Assembly (NCBI GenBank): GCA_002297365.1 | Contig: DBKT01000009.1 | Coordinates: 1 to 64,000 of the forward strand | DNA: 64,000 nucleotides | Direction: 5' to 3' | From: Caryophanales bacterium UBA743 | GTDB taxonomy: Bacteria > Bacillota_I > Bacilli_A > RFN20 > CAG-826 | In this document: positions 1-8,619 of the stretch, piece by piece | Numbering within the stretch: the first letter of the stretch is position 1 | Layout of the letters: each line of letters opens with the position of its first letter | The notes under the pieces: generated by a model | The model's input: only the letters and a program-made list of their open reading frames with translations | Database searches by the model: none | Told to the model about the DNA's origin: nothing | Made by a program: the position numbers and the translations under genes

Positions 1-1
1 T

Positions 2-514
2 TCTTTGACGGTATTAGGGAGCTTAGCCTCTTGCGGCTATTCTGGAGAGGAAGCCTTGAAAGACCTTTATGAGGAAACGGAGTCCTCTACCTATTTAGGG
101 AATCCGAACACGGCTTTGCTTTACGCTGGCGATAGCGAAGGGGAGAGCAAGCTTGCGATCCCATTCTATTTCGTTCCTTCAAAAGGGGCGTATGGATATG
201 ATGGTCTCGTTGGGGTAACCTTCAACAAAGAAGGATTCGATAGAGGGCAATATGATGTCATCCTTGGCTTAGAAAGGGATGAGAAAACTTATTTTGTGGG
301 CTCTTCTTATTTATCGAAGAAACATGAAAAAGGATCCCAATCTTTCTATTTTGAACAAAAGTTGACTTACAATGGCTTCACCCTTGATTTCGATACGAAG
401 AAAGAACTTTTGAATTCTCTTGTTGTGGCCGTAGACAAAGGCGTTTCCTATATCATGGAAAGCTATGAGGGAAAAGTCAGAAAAGCCTTCGAAGTTCTCC
501 TCCCTGAGTTCTGA
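2..514 (+). CDS. putative lipoprotein of unknown function (5' end outside window)
   Basis: The reading frame is open from the first bases of the window, so the true start lies upstream. The first visible residues are hydrophobic and run into a Leu-Ala-Ser-Cys lipobox, followed by GYSGEE. This is the end of a lipoprotein signal peptide, so the mature protein is probably anchored to the outer face of the membrane by the Cys. The remaining roughly 155 residues are polar and mixed alpha/beta in character. They end in Pro-Glu-Phe, and I recognise no domain. The gene stops 41 bases before truB, which has its own promoter. The lipoprotein call rests on the lipobox only; the function is unknown. Confidence 0.6.
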   Translation, partial: SLTVLGSLASCGYSGEEALKDLYEETESSTYLGNPNTALLYAGDSEGESKLAIPFYFVPSKGAYGYDGLVGVTFNKEGFDRGQYDVILGLERDEKTYFVGSSYLSKKHEKGSQSFYFEQKLTYNGFTLDFDTKKELLNSLVVAVDKGVSYIMESYEGKVRKAFEVLLPEF

Positions 515-536
515 TTTTCTACAATCTATCCTCTTT

Positions 537-554
537 TCCTCTTATAATAGAGGA
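537..554 (+). promoter_or_regulatory. truB promoter: -10 TATAAT inside an inverted repeat
   Basis: TATAAT at 543-548 is flanked by perfect 6-bp arms, TCCTCT (537-542) and AGAGGA (549-554). The truB ATG starts at 556, so transcription from this -10 would begin at or next to the A of the start codon. No good -35 is obvious. Confidence 0.5.
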
Positions 555-555
555 T

Positions 556-1407
556 ATGAATGACGGAATTATTTTATTGAACAAAGACAAAGGGATGACT
601 TCTCGTGACGTGGATAATGCGATAGGTCATCTTTTTCATACGAAAAGAGTGGGGCATCTAGGAACCCTCGATCCTTTTGCGACGGGTTTATTGGTTATCG
701 GAGTTAATAAAGGGACGAAATTCCTGACTTATCTGGATGATTCGAAGAAGACGTATCTCGCAAGGCTTCATTTCGGGAAAAGAAGCCTAACGGGGGATGT
801 CGATGGGGAAATCCTCGAGGAGAAAGACGTTCCTGATTTTAGCCAAAGGCAAATTGAGGAAGTCTTTTCTTCCTTTTTGGGGGAGGGGGAGCAAATTCCT
901 CCGATGACCTCGGCTATTAAAATCGATGGCATCCCTCTCTATAAAAAAGCCCATAAGGGGTTAGTAGTGGAGAGGAAACCGCGCAAAATCTTCATCTATT
1001 CTCTTAAATTCATCTCCTTCGAGAAGAATGTCCTGACTTTCGAAACGGAAGTCTCTCGGGGGACTTATATCCGTGTTTTAGGGGAAGATATCGCGAAAAA
1101 ACTCGGGAATATCGGTTATTTAGAGGAATTAGAAAGAACTTCTTTGGGCAATTTTTCTTTAAAAGACGCGGTCAAATTAGATTCTTTGAATGAGAATTCC
1201 TTATTGGATGCCAGTCCCTTCCTTCCTTTTCCTGCCTATCAAATTCAAGACGAAGAAGAGCGCAAACAAGTTTTAAACGGCGTCATGCTCTATCTCGGAA
1301 AGGATTTGGGAGAAAGAATCCTCGTCAAAGAAGGGCCGAGGGCTTTAGCAATCTATAAAAAAGTGGAAGGCACTTTGGTTTATAAGCCAGAAAGAGGCTT
1401 ATTTTAA
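556..1407 (+). CDS. truB: tRNA pseudouridine(55) synthase TruB
   Basis: TruB isomerises U55 in the T-arm of tRNAs to pseudouridine. The catalytic motif GHLGTLDPFATG is present at residues 33-44, with the nucleophile Asp39. The family motifs Y-x-A-R-L-x-F-G near residue 70 and SRGTYIR near 170 are also present. The length of 283 aa is usual for the bacterial enzyme. The ATG at 556 has no Shine-Dalgarno and lies 7 nt after TATAAT, which suggests a leaderless message. The stop overlaps the ribF start by one base (TAATG), so truB and ribF form one operon, as in Bacillus. Identification is firm. Confidence 0.96.
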   Translation: MNDGIILLNKDKGMTSRDVDNAIGHLFHTKRVGHLGTLDPFATGLLVIGVNKGTKFLTYLDDSKKTYLARLHFGKRSLTGDVDGEILEEKDVPDFSQRQIEEVFSSFLGEGEQIPPMTSAIKIDGIPLYKKAHKGLVVERKPRKIFIYSLKFISFEKNVLTFETEVSRGTYIRVLGEDIAKKLGNIGYLEELERTSLGNFSLKDAVKLDSLNENSLLDASPFLPFPAYQIQDEEERKQVLNGVMLYLGKDLGERILVKEGPRALAIYKKVEGTLVYKPERGLF

Positions 1408-2303
1408 TGGAAAGGATCTTCTTTTCTTTAGGCGATAAAATCCCTCAGCTAGAAGGAGGCTCTCTTCTTTTAGGCTATTTCGATGGGGTTCATTTGGGAC
1501 ACCAGGAACTTATCAGGAAAGCCAAAACCTTAACGAAAAAGACAGGCGTCCTTCTTTTTGATAAAAATTTGGCCAGCCTTCTTCCCAATACTGGGAAATC
1601 TTTGAAAGAACTGACTTCTTTAGAAGATAGGCTAGATCTTTTCGAGCATTTTGGCGTTGATTTTGCCTACATTGTCCATACCGATGTTTCTTTTTTGTCT
1701 TTAAGCAAAGAAGAATTCGTTCAGTATGTCCTTCAAAAAATCCTCCCTTGGTGTTTGGTTGTGGGGGAGGATTACTCTTTCGGGAAAGGGAAAGAGGGGG
1801 ATGTGGAATACTTAAAGAATTTCTTTCGCGTATCCGTTTGCCCCTTGCTTGAGGACCGTTTTGGCAAAATATCCACCCGAAGGATCATTTCTTTTTTGGA
1901 AGAGGGCAAAATCGAAGAGGCGAATTCTGAGCTAGGCTATCTCTATTCCTTAAAAGGCAAGGTGGTCCATGGGCTTCGTAATGGAAGGAAAATCTCCTTT
2001 CCAACCGCCAATTTAGAAGAAAACGATTCCTACGTCGTCCCTAAATGCGGAGTATATGCCGGATATACATGGGTGGAGAATGAGAGATACCCTTCAATTA
2101 TCAATATCGGGGATAATCCGACCGTGGGCCTTCTTCATCATGATTTGATTGAAAGCCACCTTCTTTCTTTTAAAGAGGACATTTACGGAAAGGAGATCAA
2201 GGTCGAATTCCTTGAATTCCTTCGCGAGGAGAGAAAATTCCCTTCGCTAGAGCAACTAAAAGAGCAATTAAAAAAAGATAAGGCCTTCTTCGATAAGAAA
2301 TAA
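1407..2303 (+). CDS. ribF: bifunctional riboflavin kinase / FAD synthetase RibF
   Basis: RibF phosphorylates riboflavin to FMN and adenylylates FMN to FAD. The N-terminal nucleotidyltransferase domain carries GYFDGVHLGHQ near residues 23-33. The C-terminal flavokinase domain (from about residue 180) has GKVVHGLRNGRK, FPTANL and GVYAGYTWV, with the family INIGDNPT motif. The length of 298 aa is slightly below the usual 310-320. It is translationally coupled to truB. The FAD supply fits the two FAD enzymes encoded at 7.2-9.9 kb, though a link is only inference. Confidence 0.94.
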   Translation: MERIFFSLGDKIPQLEGGSLLLGYFDGVHLGHQELIRKAKTLTKKTGVLLFDKNLASLLPNTGKSLKELTSLEDRLDLFEHFGVDFAYIVHTDVSFLSLSKEEFVQYVLQKILPWCLVVGEDYSFGKGKEGDVEYLKNFFRVSVCPLLEDRFGKISTRRIISFLEEGKIEEANSELGYLYSLKGKVVHGLRNGRKISFPTANLEENDSYVVPKCGVYAGYTWVENERYPSIINIGDNPTVGLLHHDLIESHLLSFKEDIYGKEIKVEFLEFLREERKFPSLEQLKEQLKKDKAFFDKK

Positions 2304-2311
2304 GGCCTTAT
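2278..2311. terminator. bidirectional terminator between ribF and typA
   Basis: ATAAGGCCTT (2278-2287) and AAGGCCTTAT (2302-2311) pair perfectly across a 14-nt loop. On the minus strand the stem is followed by CTTTTTTT, a good intrinsic terminator for typA. On the plus strand the U tract is weak (TTTATG). The left arm lies inside the ribF coding sequence. Confidence 0.6.
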
Positions 2312-2347
2312 TTTATGAAAGAAATTTGATTAAATCCTGAAGGGAGG

Positions 2348-4192
2348 CTATTTTTGCATGGCTTCCTTTTCCGCTTTTTGATGGGCGTCGAATTTCTTTC
2401 TCTCGGAAGTGTCTAAGATTCTCTTCCTCATACGGATGACGTGTGGGGTGATTTCGACGAGTTCGTCGGAATTGATGTAATCAAGGCACGCTTCCAAAGA
2501 CATTTTGCGTGGGGCTTTCAAGACAATCATGAGTTCTCTTGTCGAAGAACGGACGTTGGTCATCGGTTTCGCTTGCGTGCAGTTTACGGCAAGATCGACA
2601 GGATAACGGTGCTCCCCGACAATCATGCCTTCATAGCAAATATCCCCCGGAACGATAAACATCGTCCCATGCTCTTCCACCTTTTGGAGAGCGTAGGAAG
2701 TGGCTTCGTTTTGCCCTTTGTCGGTAGAAACGAGAACTCCGATATTTCTTTCGCCGATATCCGTCTTTAGCATCGGGCGGTATTCTTTGAACATATGGTT
2801 GATGATGCCATACCCCTTCGTCATCGTCATGAAATTAGAGATAAAGCCGATTAATCCACGCGAAGGAATCACGTAATTTAAGCGAGTGGTGGTTCCCGAA
2901 TCGTTCATATCCACAAGGGAAGCCCCTCTTTCTCCAAGAGTGGTCATCATGTCGCCGACGAATTCATTTGGAACGTCAATTTGAAGGTCTTCGAATGGCT
3001 CGCACTTAACGCCATCGATGATTTTGGTGATAACTTGGGGCTTAGAGACTTCAAGTTCGTATCCTTCACGGCGCATCGTTTCGATTAACACGCCCAAATG
3101 CAGTTCTCCACGCCCGGAAACGATCCATCTTTCCGCATTCGGAACACGATGGAATTTTAAAGAAACGTCCCTTTGCGTTTCCTCATAAAGCCTTTCTTCC
3201 AACAGACGGGCAGTGACTTTCTTTCCGTCTTGGCCTCTTAAAGGCGAGGTATTGGTTCCAAATTCCATTTGAAGGGTAGGCTCATCGACACGAAGAGGAG
3301 GCAAGGCTTCAACGCAGGATGGATCGCAAATCGTATCGGAAACGCCCATATCAGGAAGTCCGGCGATGCCGCAAATATCGCCGCATTCGACTTCATTGAC
3401 TTCATTTTTGCTCATGCCGTAGAAAGTATAGAGCTTCATGACTTTGAAATTTGTCTTGGTTCCGTCTTTTCTTAAGTCGGTTAAGGTATCGCCAACATGA
3501 ACATGGCCTCTACGAATGGTGCCAATTCCGATTCTTCCGACGAAATCGTTATAATCCAAAAGAGCGGATTGCCATTGAAAAGGCAAAGCCGGATCGCATT
3601 TCGGGGCAGGAATGTTTTTGATGATCAAATCAAAAAGGCAATCCATGCCAGGCTTTTGGGTTTTTGGATCCGGATCCAAAGAAGAGGTGTTGTTTAAAGC
3701 GGAAACATAGCAAACAGGGAAATCAAGCAAATCATCCGGCGCGCCAAGCTCGATAAAAAGATCCAAAACCTCATCCACGGCTTTTTGGGGATTGGCGTTT
3801 GGGCGATCAACCTTGTTAATGACGACGATTGGGCGGATGTGGTTTTGCAAAGCGTTTTTCAGAACGAAACGGGTTTGTGGCATCGTTCCCTCGTAGGCGT
3901 CTACCAAAAGAAGGCAGCCATCTACCATATGCATAATACGTTCAACTTCCCCGCCGAAATCGGCATGCCCTGGGGTATCGACGATGTTGATTTTTGTGTC
4001 ATTCCATTTAACAGCGGTGGTTTTAGCTAGAATGGTGATTCCTCTTTCATGCTCAAGAGGATTGGAATCCAGCATCCTATCCTGAATTTCTTCGTTATCA
4101 CGGAAGGTATGAGAAGAAGTGAGCAAGGAATTAACCAGGGTTGTTTTTCCGTGGTCAACGTGTGCGATAATCGCAATATTACGCATGTTCAT
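2348..4192 (-). CDS. typA: ribosome-associated GTPase TypA/BipA
   Basis: This is a translational GTPase of the EF-G family, implicated in 50S assembly and stress adaptation. The P-loop AHVDHGKTT lies at residues 10-18. The switch region ERGITILAKT, DTPGHADFGGEVER and NKVDRP are all canonical. The C-terminal BipA-specific part includes PSRGLIGF. The length of 614 aa is normal. The start ATG at 4192 is supported by GGAGGA 6-7 nt upstream on the minus strand; an alternative Met two codons downstream exists. It is monocistronic, divergent from rpsO and convergent with ribF. Confidence 0.97.
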   Translation of the reverse strand: MNMRNIAIIAHVDHGKTTLVNSLLTSSHTFRDNEEIQDRMLDSNPLEHERGITILAKTTAVKWNDTKINIVDTPGHADFGGEVERIMHMVDGCLLLVDAYEGTMPQTRFVLKNALQNHIRPIVVINKVDRPNANPQKAVDEVLDLFIELGAPDDLLDFPVCYVSALNNTSSLDPDPKTQKPGMDCLFDLIIKNIPAPKCDPALPFQWQSALLDYNDFVGRIGIGTIRRGHVHVGDTLTDLRKDGTKTNFKVMKLYTFYGMSKNEVNEVECGDICGIAGLPDMGVSDTICDPSCVEALPPLRVDEPTLQMEFGTNTSPLRGQDGKKVTARLLEERLYEETQRDVSLKFHRVPNAERWIVSGRGELHLGVLIETMRREGYELEVSKPQVITKIIDGVKCEPFEDLQIDVPNEFVGDMMTTLGERGASLVDMNDSGTTTRLNYVIPSRGLIGFISNFMTMTKGYGIINHMFKEYRPMLKTDIGERNIGVLVSTDKGQNEATSYALQKVEEHGTMFIVPGDICYEGMIVGEHRYPVDLAVNCTQAKPMTNVRSSTRELMIVLKAPRKMSLEACLDYINSDELVEITPHVIRMRKRILDTSERKKFDAHQKAEKEAMQK

Positions 4193-4222
4193 AGTGTTTC
4201 CTCCTAGAAAAGTGCCTTAAGA

Positions 4223-4251
4223 ATTTTATTCTCACGCGTGCGTGTAGGCAA
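4223..4251 (-). promoter_or_regulatory. typA promoter
   Basis: On the minus strand TTGCCT (plus-strand 4246-4251) is separated by 17 nt from TAAAAT (4223-4228). This fits a sigma-A promoter about 30 nt upstream of the typA start. Confidence 0.5.
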
Positions 4252-4292
4252 ACAATTTTTATCGCGTAAGCGCTTAACTAGCGAGAAAAATA

Positions 4293-4321
4293 TTGAAACA
4301 AAGTTTTCTTTTTCCTAGAAT
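4293..4321 (+). promoter_or_regulatory. rpsO promoter
   Basis: TTGAAA (4293-4298), a 17-nt spacer and TAGAAT (4316-4321) match a sigma-A promoter. It gives an rpsO leader of about 75 nt. Confidence 0.65.
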
Positions 4322-4341
4322 ACTTATTGCAGCTTGCCCTT

Positions 4342-4366
4342 GTTTGGCCACTCTCTTTGACCAAAC
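4342..4366 (+). promoter_or_regulatory. possible S15 autoregulatory hairpin in the rpsO leader
   Basis: GTTTGG (4342-4347) and CCAAAC (4361-4366) form a 6-bp stem with a 13-nt loop inside the untranslated leader of rpsO. S15 binds its own leader in several bacteria using unrelated folds. Here only the stem is visible, so the role is inference. Confidence 0.3.
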
Positions 4367-4403
4367 TTAGACAACGCTAAGACGATTCGAAAGGAGAAAA
4401 AAC

Positions 4404-4670
4404 ATGTTAACAAAAGAAGAAAAGAACGTCATTATCCAAAAATTCGGAAAGGATCAGAAAGATACGGGAAGCACTCAAGTCCAAGTAGCTATCCTTACGA
4501 AAAGGATTTCTGAGCTTACCGCTCATTTAAAGTTGAACAAAGGCGACGCTGTTGCCAAACGTTCCTTAACCGAGCTCGTTGGAAAACGTCACGCTCTCTT
4601 ATCTTATCTTGAGAAGAATGATCACGAAGCATATGTTGCTTTGATCGATTCCCTCAAACTTCGTAAGTAA
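4404..4670 (+). CDS. rpsO: 30S ribosomal protein S15
   Basis: This is a primary 16S rRNA-binding protein of the small subunit. The 88-aa length is typical. The sequence shows the conserved DTGSTQVQVAILTKRI segment and the HSRR-loop equivalent followed by LVGKRHALLSYLEKND. AAAGGAG lies 8 nt upstream of the ATG. It sits before pnp in the order common to most bacteria, but a terminator follows it, so pnp has at least partly separate transcription. Confidence 0.98.
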   Translation: MLTKEEKNVIIQKFGKDQKDTGSTQVQVAILTKRISELTAHLKLNKGDAVAKRSLTELVGKRHALLSYLEKNDHEAYVALIDSLKLRK

Positions 4671-4691
4671 GCCCTTTATCACGAAGGTTGC

Positions 4692-4716
4692 CCCTGCTAA
4701 ATGCAGGGCTTTTTTC
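4692..4716 (+). terminator. rpsO terminator
   Basis: CCCTGC, a 5-nt loop TAAAT and GCAGGG are followed by CTTTTTTC: an intrinsic terminator about 20 nt after the rpsO stop. Confidence 0.85.
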
Positions 4717-4823
4717 TTTGAAAAGAGACCTTTTCGGAAAACATTCTTTTTTCTTCTTAAAGTTTGTGTCGTGGATTTCTTTGATGTGTTAAACTAAATA
4801 AGTATTACAAAAAGGAAAAAAGA

Positions 4824-7067
4824 ATGAGTAAACAAGTATTCCAAATGGAATTTGAGGGCCGTCACCTTCAAATCGAAACCGGTGAGATCGCCAAGCAAGC
4901 CGACGGTGCGGTCTTAGTCCGTTTCGGTGACACCGTCGTTTTATCGACGGCTTGCTGCGCCGATGAACCAAAAGGAGGGGATTTCTTCCCTCTTACTGTC
5001 GACTATATCGAAAAACAATACGCTTCTGGAAAGATTCCTCAAAGCTTCTTAAGAAGAGAGGGGTCTCCCGATGCTCATCAAACCTTAAGCGCACGTTTGA
5101 TTGACCGCCCAATTCGTCCATTATTTGCGGAAGGCTTCCGCAATGAGGTTCAACTCGTGAACACGGTTATGTCCTGCGATCCAACCGCTCCACAGGAAAT
5201 GGCTGCTATGTTAGGCGCTTCCTTAGCGCTTTGCATTTCGAATATTCCTTTTGATGGCCCGGTCGCTGGCGTTGTCGTCGGAAGAATCGATGGCAAAATG
5301 ATTATCGATCCAACCGTGGAAGAAAAAGCCAAATCGGATATCAATTTAACCGTTGCTGGCACTAAAGACGCCATTATGATGGTTGAAGCTGGTGCAGCAG
5401 AAGTTCCTGAAGAGGAAATGCTCGATGCTATCATGTTCGGTCATGAGGCCATCAAGAAACTTTGCGCTTTCGAAGAAGAAATCATCAAAGCCGTTGGAAA
5501 GCCAAAACGCCATATTGATCTCTATACACCTGACGAGACTATCAAAAACGACATCTATTCTCGTATCAATGACCGCATGGTCGACGCCATCGATCACACG
5601 ATGGATAAGCTCGAAAGGCAAGATAAGATCGATGCTTTGAAAAATGAGATTCTTGATGATTATGACGCAAGAGAATACGCCAATGAAAAAGAGCATGCCC
5701 AAACCATGCTTATGGTTGAAGATATTCTCGAAGGAATGGTCGCGAAAGAAGTCCGTCGTCTTATCATCGAAGATAAGATTAGACCGGATGGCCGTAAAGT
5801 TGATGAAATCCGTCCATTAAACGCTCAAATCGATTTGCTTCCAAGAGCCCATGGCTCGGCTATGTTCACCCGTGGACAAACCCAAGTCATCTCAACAACG
5901 ACCCTTGGTCCTCTTTCTGACGCTCAAATCATCGATTCTCTTACTGGCGAAGCCGATAAGACTTTCATGCATCAATATAACTTCCCACCGTATTCTGTCG
6001 GTGAAATCGGTAGAATGGGGCGCCCAGGACGCCGTGAAATCGGACATGGCGCATTAGGCGAAAGAGCCCTAAGTTATGTGATTCCTTCTATCGATGATTT
6101 CCCTTATACGATTCGTTGCGTTGCGGATGTGGTGGAATCAAACGGTTCTTCATCTCAAGCTTCGATTTGCGCTTCTTGCCTTTCCCTTATGGCAGCAGGC
6201 GTCCCCATCAAAAATGTCGTTTCAGGCATTGCCATGGGATTAATCACTGAGGATCCAAGCCGTGCGCCGGACAAAGAGAATAACCATTACACCATCCTTA
6301 CTGACATTCAAGGCATGGAAGATCACTTCGGCGATATGGATTTCAAGTGCGCCGGCACTGTGAAAGGCATTACCGCCCTTCAAATGGATATTAAGATTCA
6401 TGGAGTTACGAGAGATGTTCTTTCCGAAGCTCTCGCCCAAGCGAATAAAGCTCGTGCCGAAATTCGCGAAGTCATGGAAGCTTGCATTCCTGAGCCGCGC
6501 AAAGAAGTCAGCAAATATGCGCCTAAGATGGTCACTTTCAATATTGATCCAGATAAGATTCGCGATGTGATCGGAACGGGTGGAAAGGTCATTAACGACA
6601 TTATCGCCACTTGCGGGCAAGTGAAGATTGATGTGGATGATTCCGGTAAGGTTACCATCTATCACACCGATAAAGAAATGATCGAAAAAGCCAAACAAAG
6701 AATTGACGACATCGTTCGTGAAGCGAAAGTCGGCGAAATTTATGAAGGCAAGGTTACCCGTGTTGAAAATTACGGCGCCTTCGTGAATCTTTTCGGAGAT
6801 ACCGACGGGCTTTGCCACGTATCCCGTTTGGATTGGAAATACGTCGATGACGCGACGAATGTCGTTAAAGTCGGAGATGTTCTCAAAGTCGTTGTGATTG
6901 GTTTGGAAGATGGAAAGATCAAACTCTCTCATCGTGAATTTATCGAGAAACCTGCTGATTATGTCGAACGCCCGGCCAGAAATGACCGTCCAGCTAATAA
7001 AGGCGGCAAGGATAACGGACATCGTCCATCCAGCCATAACGGCCCACGCAATAATAACCGTCACTAA
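4824..7067 (+). CDS. pnp: polyribonucleotide nucleotidyltransferase (PNPase)
   Basis: PNPase is a phosphorolytic 3'-5' exoribonuclease of mRNA decay. Two RNase PH-like domains (about residues 10-230 and 305-550) are separated by the all-alpha linker. The second contains FTRGQTQV and the GRREIGHG region. A KH domain (PDKIRDVIGTGGK near residue 578) and an S1 domain (GEIYEGKVTRVENYGAFV near residue 640) follow. The tail after residue 715 is rich in Pro, Asn, Gly, Lys and Arg. The length of 747 aa is slightly longer than the usual 700-720 because of that tail. AAAGG precedes the ATG at 4824. It is in the same window as a degenerate RNase J homologue. Confidence 0.97.
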   Translation: MSKQVFQMEFEGRHLQIETGEIAKQADGAVLVRFGDTVVLSTACCADEPKGGDFFPLTVDYIEKQYASGKIPQSFLRREGSPDAHQTLSARLIDRPIRPLFAEGFRNEVQLVNTVMSCDPTAPQEMAAMLGASLALCISNIPFDGPVAGVVVGRIDGKMIIDPTVEEKAKSDINLTVAGTKDAIMMVEAGAAEVPEEEMLDAIMFGHEAIKKLCAFEEEIIKAVGKPKRHIDLYTPDETIKNDIYSRINDRMVDAIDHTMDKLERQDKIDALKNEILDDYDAREYANEKEHAQTMLMVEDILEGMVAKEVRRLIIEDKIRPDGRKVDEIRPLNAQIDLLPRAHGSAMFTRGQTQVISTTTLGPLSDAQIIDSLTGEADKTFMHQYNFPPYSVGEIGRMGRPGRREIGHGALGERALSYVIPSIDDFPYTIRCVADVVESNGSSSQASICASCLSLMAAGVPIKNVVSGIAMGLITEDPSRAPDKENNHYTILTDIQGMEDHFGDMDFKCAGTVKGITALQMDIKIHGVTRDVLSEALAQANKARAEIREVMEACIPEPRKEVSKYAPKMVTFNIDPDKIRDVIGTGGKVINDIIATCGQVKIDVDDSGKVTIYHTDKEMIEKAKQRIDDIVREAKVGEIYEGKVTRVENYGAFVNLFGDTDGLCHVSRLDWKYVDDATNVVKVGDVLKVVVIGLEDGKIKLSHREFIEKPADYVERPARNDRPANKGGKDNGHRPSSHNGPRNNNRH

Positions 7068-7082
7068 GCCTTTTCTGATTTG

Positions 7083-7110
7083 GCCCCGTTTATACGGGGC
7101 TTTTTCTTTT
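7083..7110 (+). terminator. pnp terminator
   Basis: GCCCCGT, loop TTAT and ACGGGGC are followed by TTTTTCTTTT: a strong intrinsic terminator just after the pnp stop. Confidence 0.9.
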
Positions 7111-7146
7111 TGAACTTTTTACCGGTTATGATATTCCAAAATGTAA

Positions 7147-7170
7147 GCCCTTTCTTTATAATAGAAGGGC
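7147..7170 (+). promoter_or_regulatory. promoter of the oxidoreductase operon, -10 inside an inverted repeat
   Basis: TATAAT at 7157-7162 lies between GCCCTT (7147-7152) and AAGGGC (7165-7170), with CT/AG also pairing closer in. The ATG follows at 7174, so the leader would be only a few bases long. Confidence 0.5.
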
Positions 7171-7173
7171 ATT

Positions 7174-8619
7174 ATGTTAGACGTTTTAATCATAGGAGCC
7201 GGTGTTGTGGGCTCTTTTATTGCCAGAAGCCTTTCGCGTTATAAGCTTGATGTCTTGGTTCTTGAGAAAGAAAATGATGTCGGCAACGTGACTTCCATGG
7301 CGAATTCCGCGATATGCCATTCGGGATATGATCCTTTGCCAGGAAGCAAAAAAGCAAAGTTCAACGTTCTTGGAAACAGGATGATGAAGAAGGTTTGCGA
7401 AGAGCTGGACGTTCCTTTTTTAGAATGCGGAAGCTTGACGATCGCTTTAGAAGAAGAGCAGATGTCCCTTCTGAAAGAATTGAAAAACAGAGGGAAGATG
7501 AATGGGGTTCCCTCCGAGATTCTCACGAAAGAGGAAGTTCAAAGGATGGAGCCGAATATCAATCCGGAAGTCAAAGGGGCGCTTTTTTGCAAAACGGCGG
7601 CTCTCATTTCCCCTTTTGATTTGACGGCACACGCAATGGAAAACGCCTGCGACAATGGCGTTAAACTGCATCTTGGCGAAGAAGTTACTTCAATCATTCC
7701 CTTAGAAAGGGGCGGTTTTTTATGCCAAAGTAATCAAGGGAATTATGAAACGAAGCTTCTTATCAATGCGGCAGGCCTTCATTCCGATGATATCGCCAAG
7801 ATGATTGAGCCTATCTCTTGGCGCATTCTTCCAAGGAAAGGCGAATATTTTGTTTTGGATCACTATGCGAAAGGGCTTGTAAATCACGTCCTTTTCCCTT
7901 TGCCTTCCGAAAAAGGCAAGGGGATTTTGGTCACGATGACCACCTCAGGCAATTATTTAGTGGGGCCATCAAGCGAAAGACAAAACGATAAAGAAGATTT
8001 CTCGACGGATGCTATGACTTTGAATCACGTTAGAAAAGAAGCGACACATCTTGTTCCCAATATCCCTTTTAACGAGCAAATTCGTGTGTTTGCCGGCCTT
8101 AGAGCGACGCCTTCAACGCATGATTTTATCATTGAGCCATCCCAAAAATATCCTCATTTCATTAATGTTGCCGGCATTGAATCCCCGGGTTTGGCTTCTT
8201 CCCCGGCCATTGGGGAATATGTTGCCAAGGAAATTGTGGGGCGAATTCTTTCTCTTAAAGAAAAAGAAAACTACAATCCATGCGTTCGCCCCTATCCGAA
8301 GCTCAAAAACAAGAGCGTGGAAGAGAGAAACAAACTCATTCGAGAGAATAAAGAATATGGGCATATTATCTGCGACTGCGAGAAAATATCCGTCGGGGAA
8401 ATAATGGATGTGTTTTCTCGTAGCGTCCCGGTTAGGACGATCAAAGGAATAAAAAAGAGAACTCGCGCTGGTTTTGGCAAGTGCCAAGGGGGCTTTTGCC
8501 AACCGAAAATCATTTCTTTATTGGCCAAGAAATGGAACGTTTCGCCCTTAGAAGTTCTCTATGATAAGGATGGAAGCGAGATATTGGAATACGAAGCCAA
8601 GCCGGAGAAAGAAAGATGA
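7174..8619 (+). CDS. FAD-dependent oxidoreductase with C-terminal [2Fe-2S] domain (GlpA-like)
   Basis: The N-terminal Rossmann motif GAGVVGSFIARSL (residues 8-20) and the DAO-fold sequence place this in the glycerol-3-phosphate dehydrogenase / 2-hydroxyacid oxidase family. A BFD-like C-terminal domain (about residues 388-460) has four cysteines arranged Cys-x-Cys ... Cys-x4-Cys (CDC; CQGGFC), the ligand pattern for a [2Fe-2S] cluster. It is the first gene of a tightly overlapping trio (ATGA overlaps) with a pyridine-nucleotide-disulfide oxidoreductase and a DUF1667 protein. That arrangement is common in Bacillota and is usually annotated as an anaerobic glycerol-3-phosphate dehydrogenase system. 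The substrate is inferred from the family only; no glpK or glpF is in the window. Confidence 0.8.
   Translation: MLDVLIIGAGVVGSFIARSLSRYKLDVLVLEKENDVGNVTSMANSAICHSGYDPLPGSKKAKFNVLGNRMMKKVCEELDVPFLECGSLTIALEEEQMSLLKELKNRGKMNGVPSEILTKEEVQRMEPNINPEVKGALFCKTAALISPFDLTAHAMENACDNGVKLHLGEEVTSIIPLERGGFLCQSNQGNYETKLLINAAGLHSDDIAKMIEPISWRILPRKGEYFVLDHYAKGLVNHVLFPLPSEKGKGILVTMTTSGNYLVGPSSERQNDKEDFSTDAMTLNHVRKEATHLVPNIPFNEQIRVFAGLRATPSTHDFIIEPSQKYPHFINVAGIESPGLASSPAIGEYVAKEIVGRILSLKEKENYNPCVRPYPKLKNKSVEERNKLIRENKEYGHIICDCEKISVGEIMDVFSRSVPVRTIKGIKKRTRAGFGKCQGGFCQPKIISLLAKKWNVSPLEVLYDKDGSEILEYEAKPEKER

Noticed and set aside
2278..2311. ATAAGGCCTTAT palindrome considered as an attachment or mobile-element site
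   Set aside because: It pairs with a copy 24 nt upstream to give a terminator stem between convergent genes. No integrase or transposase is near.
6240..7064. A 274-codon open frame on the minus strand within pnp
   Set aside because: It lies wholly inside the PNPase gene, which has full-length family motifs. The antisense product has no recognisable motif, and codon bias of the plus gene explains the open frame.
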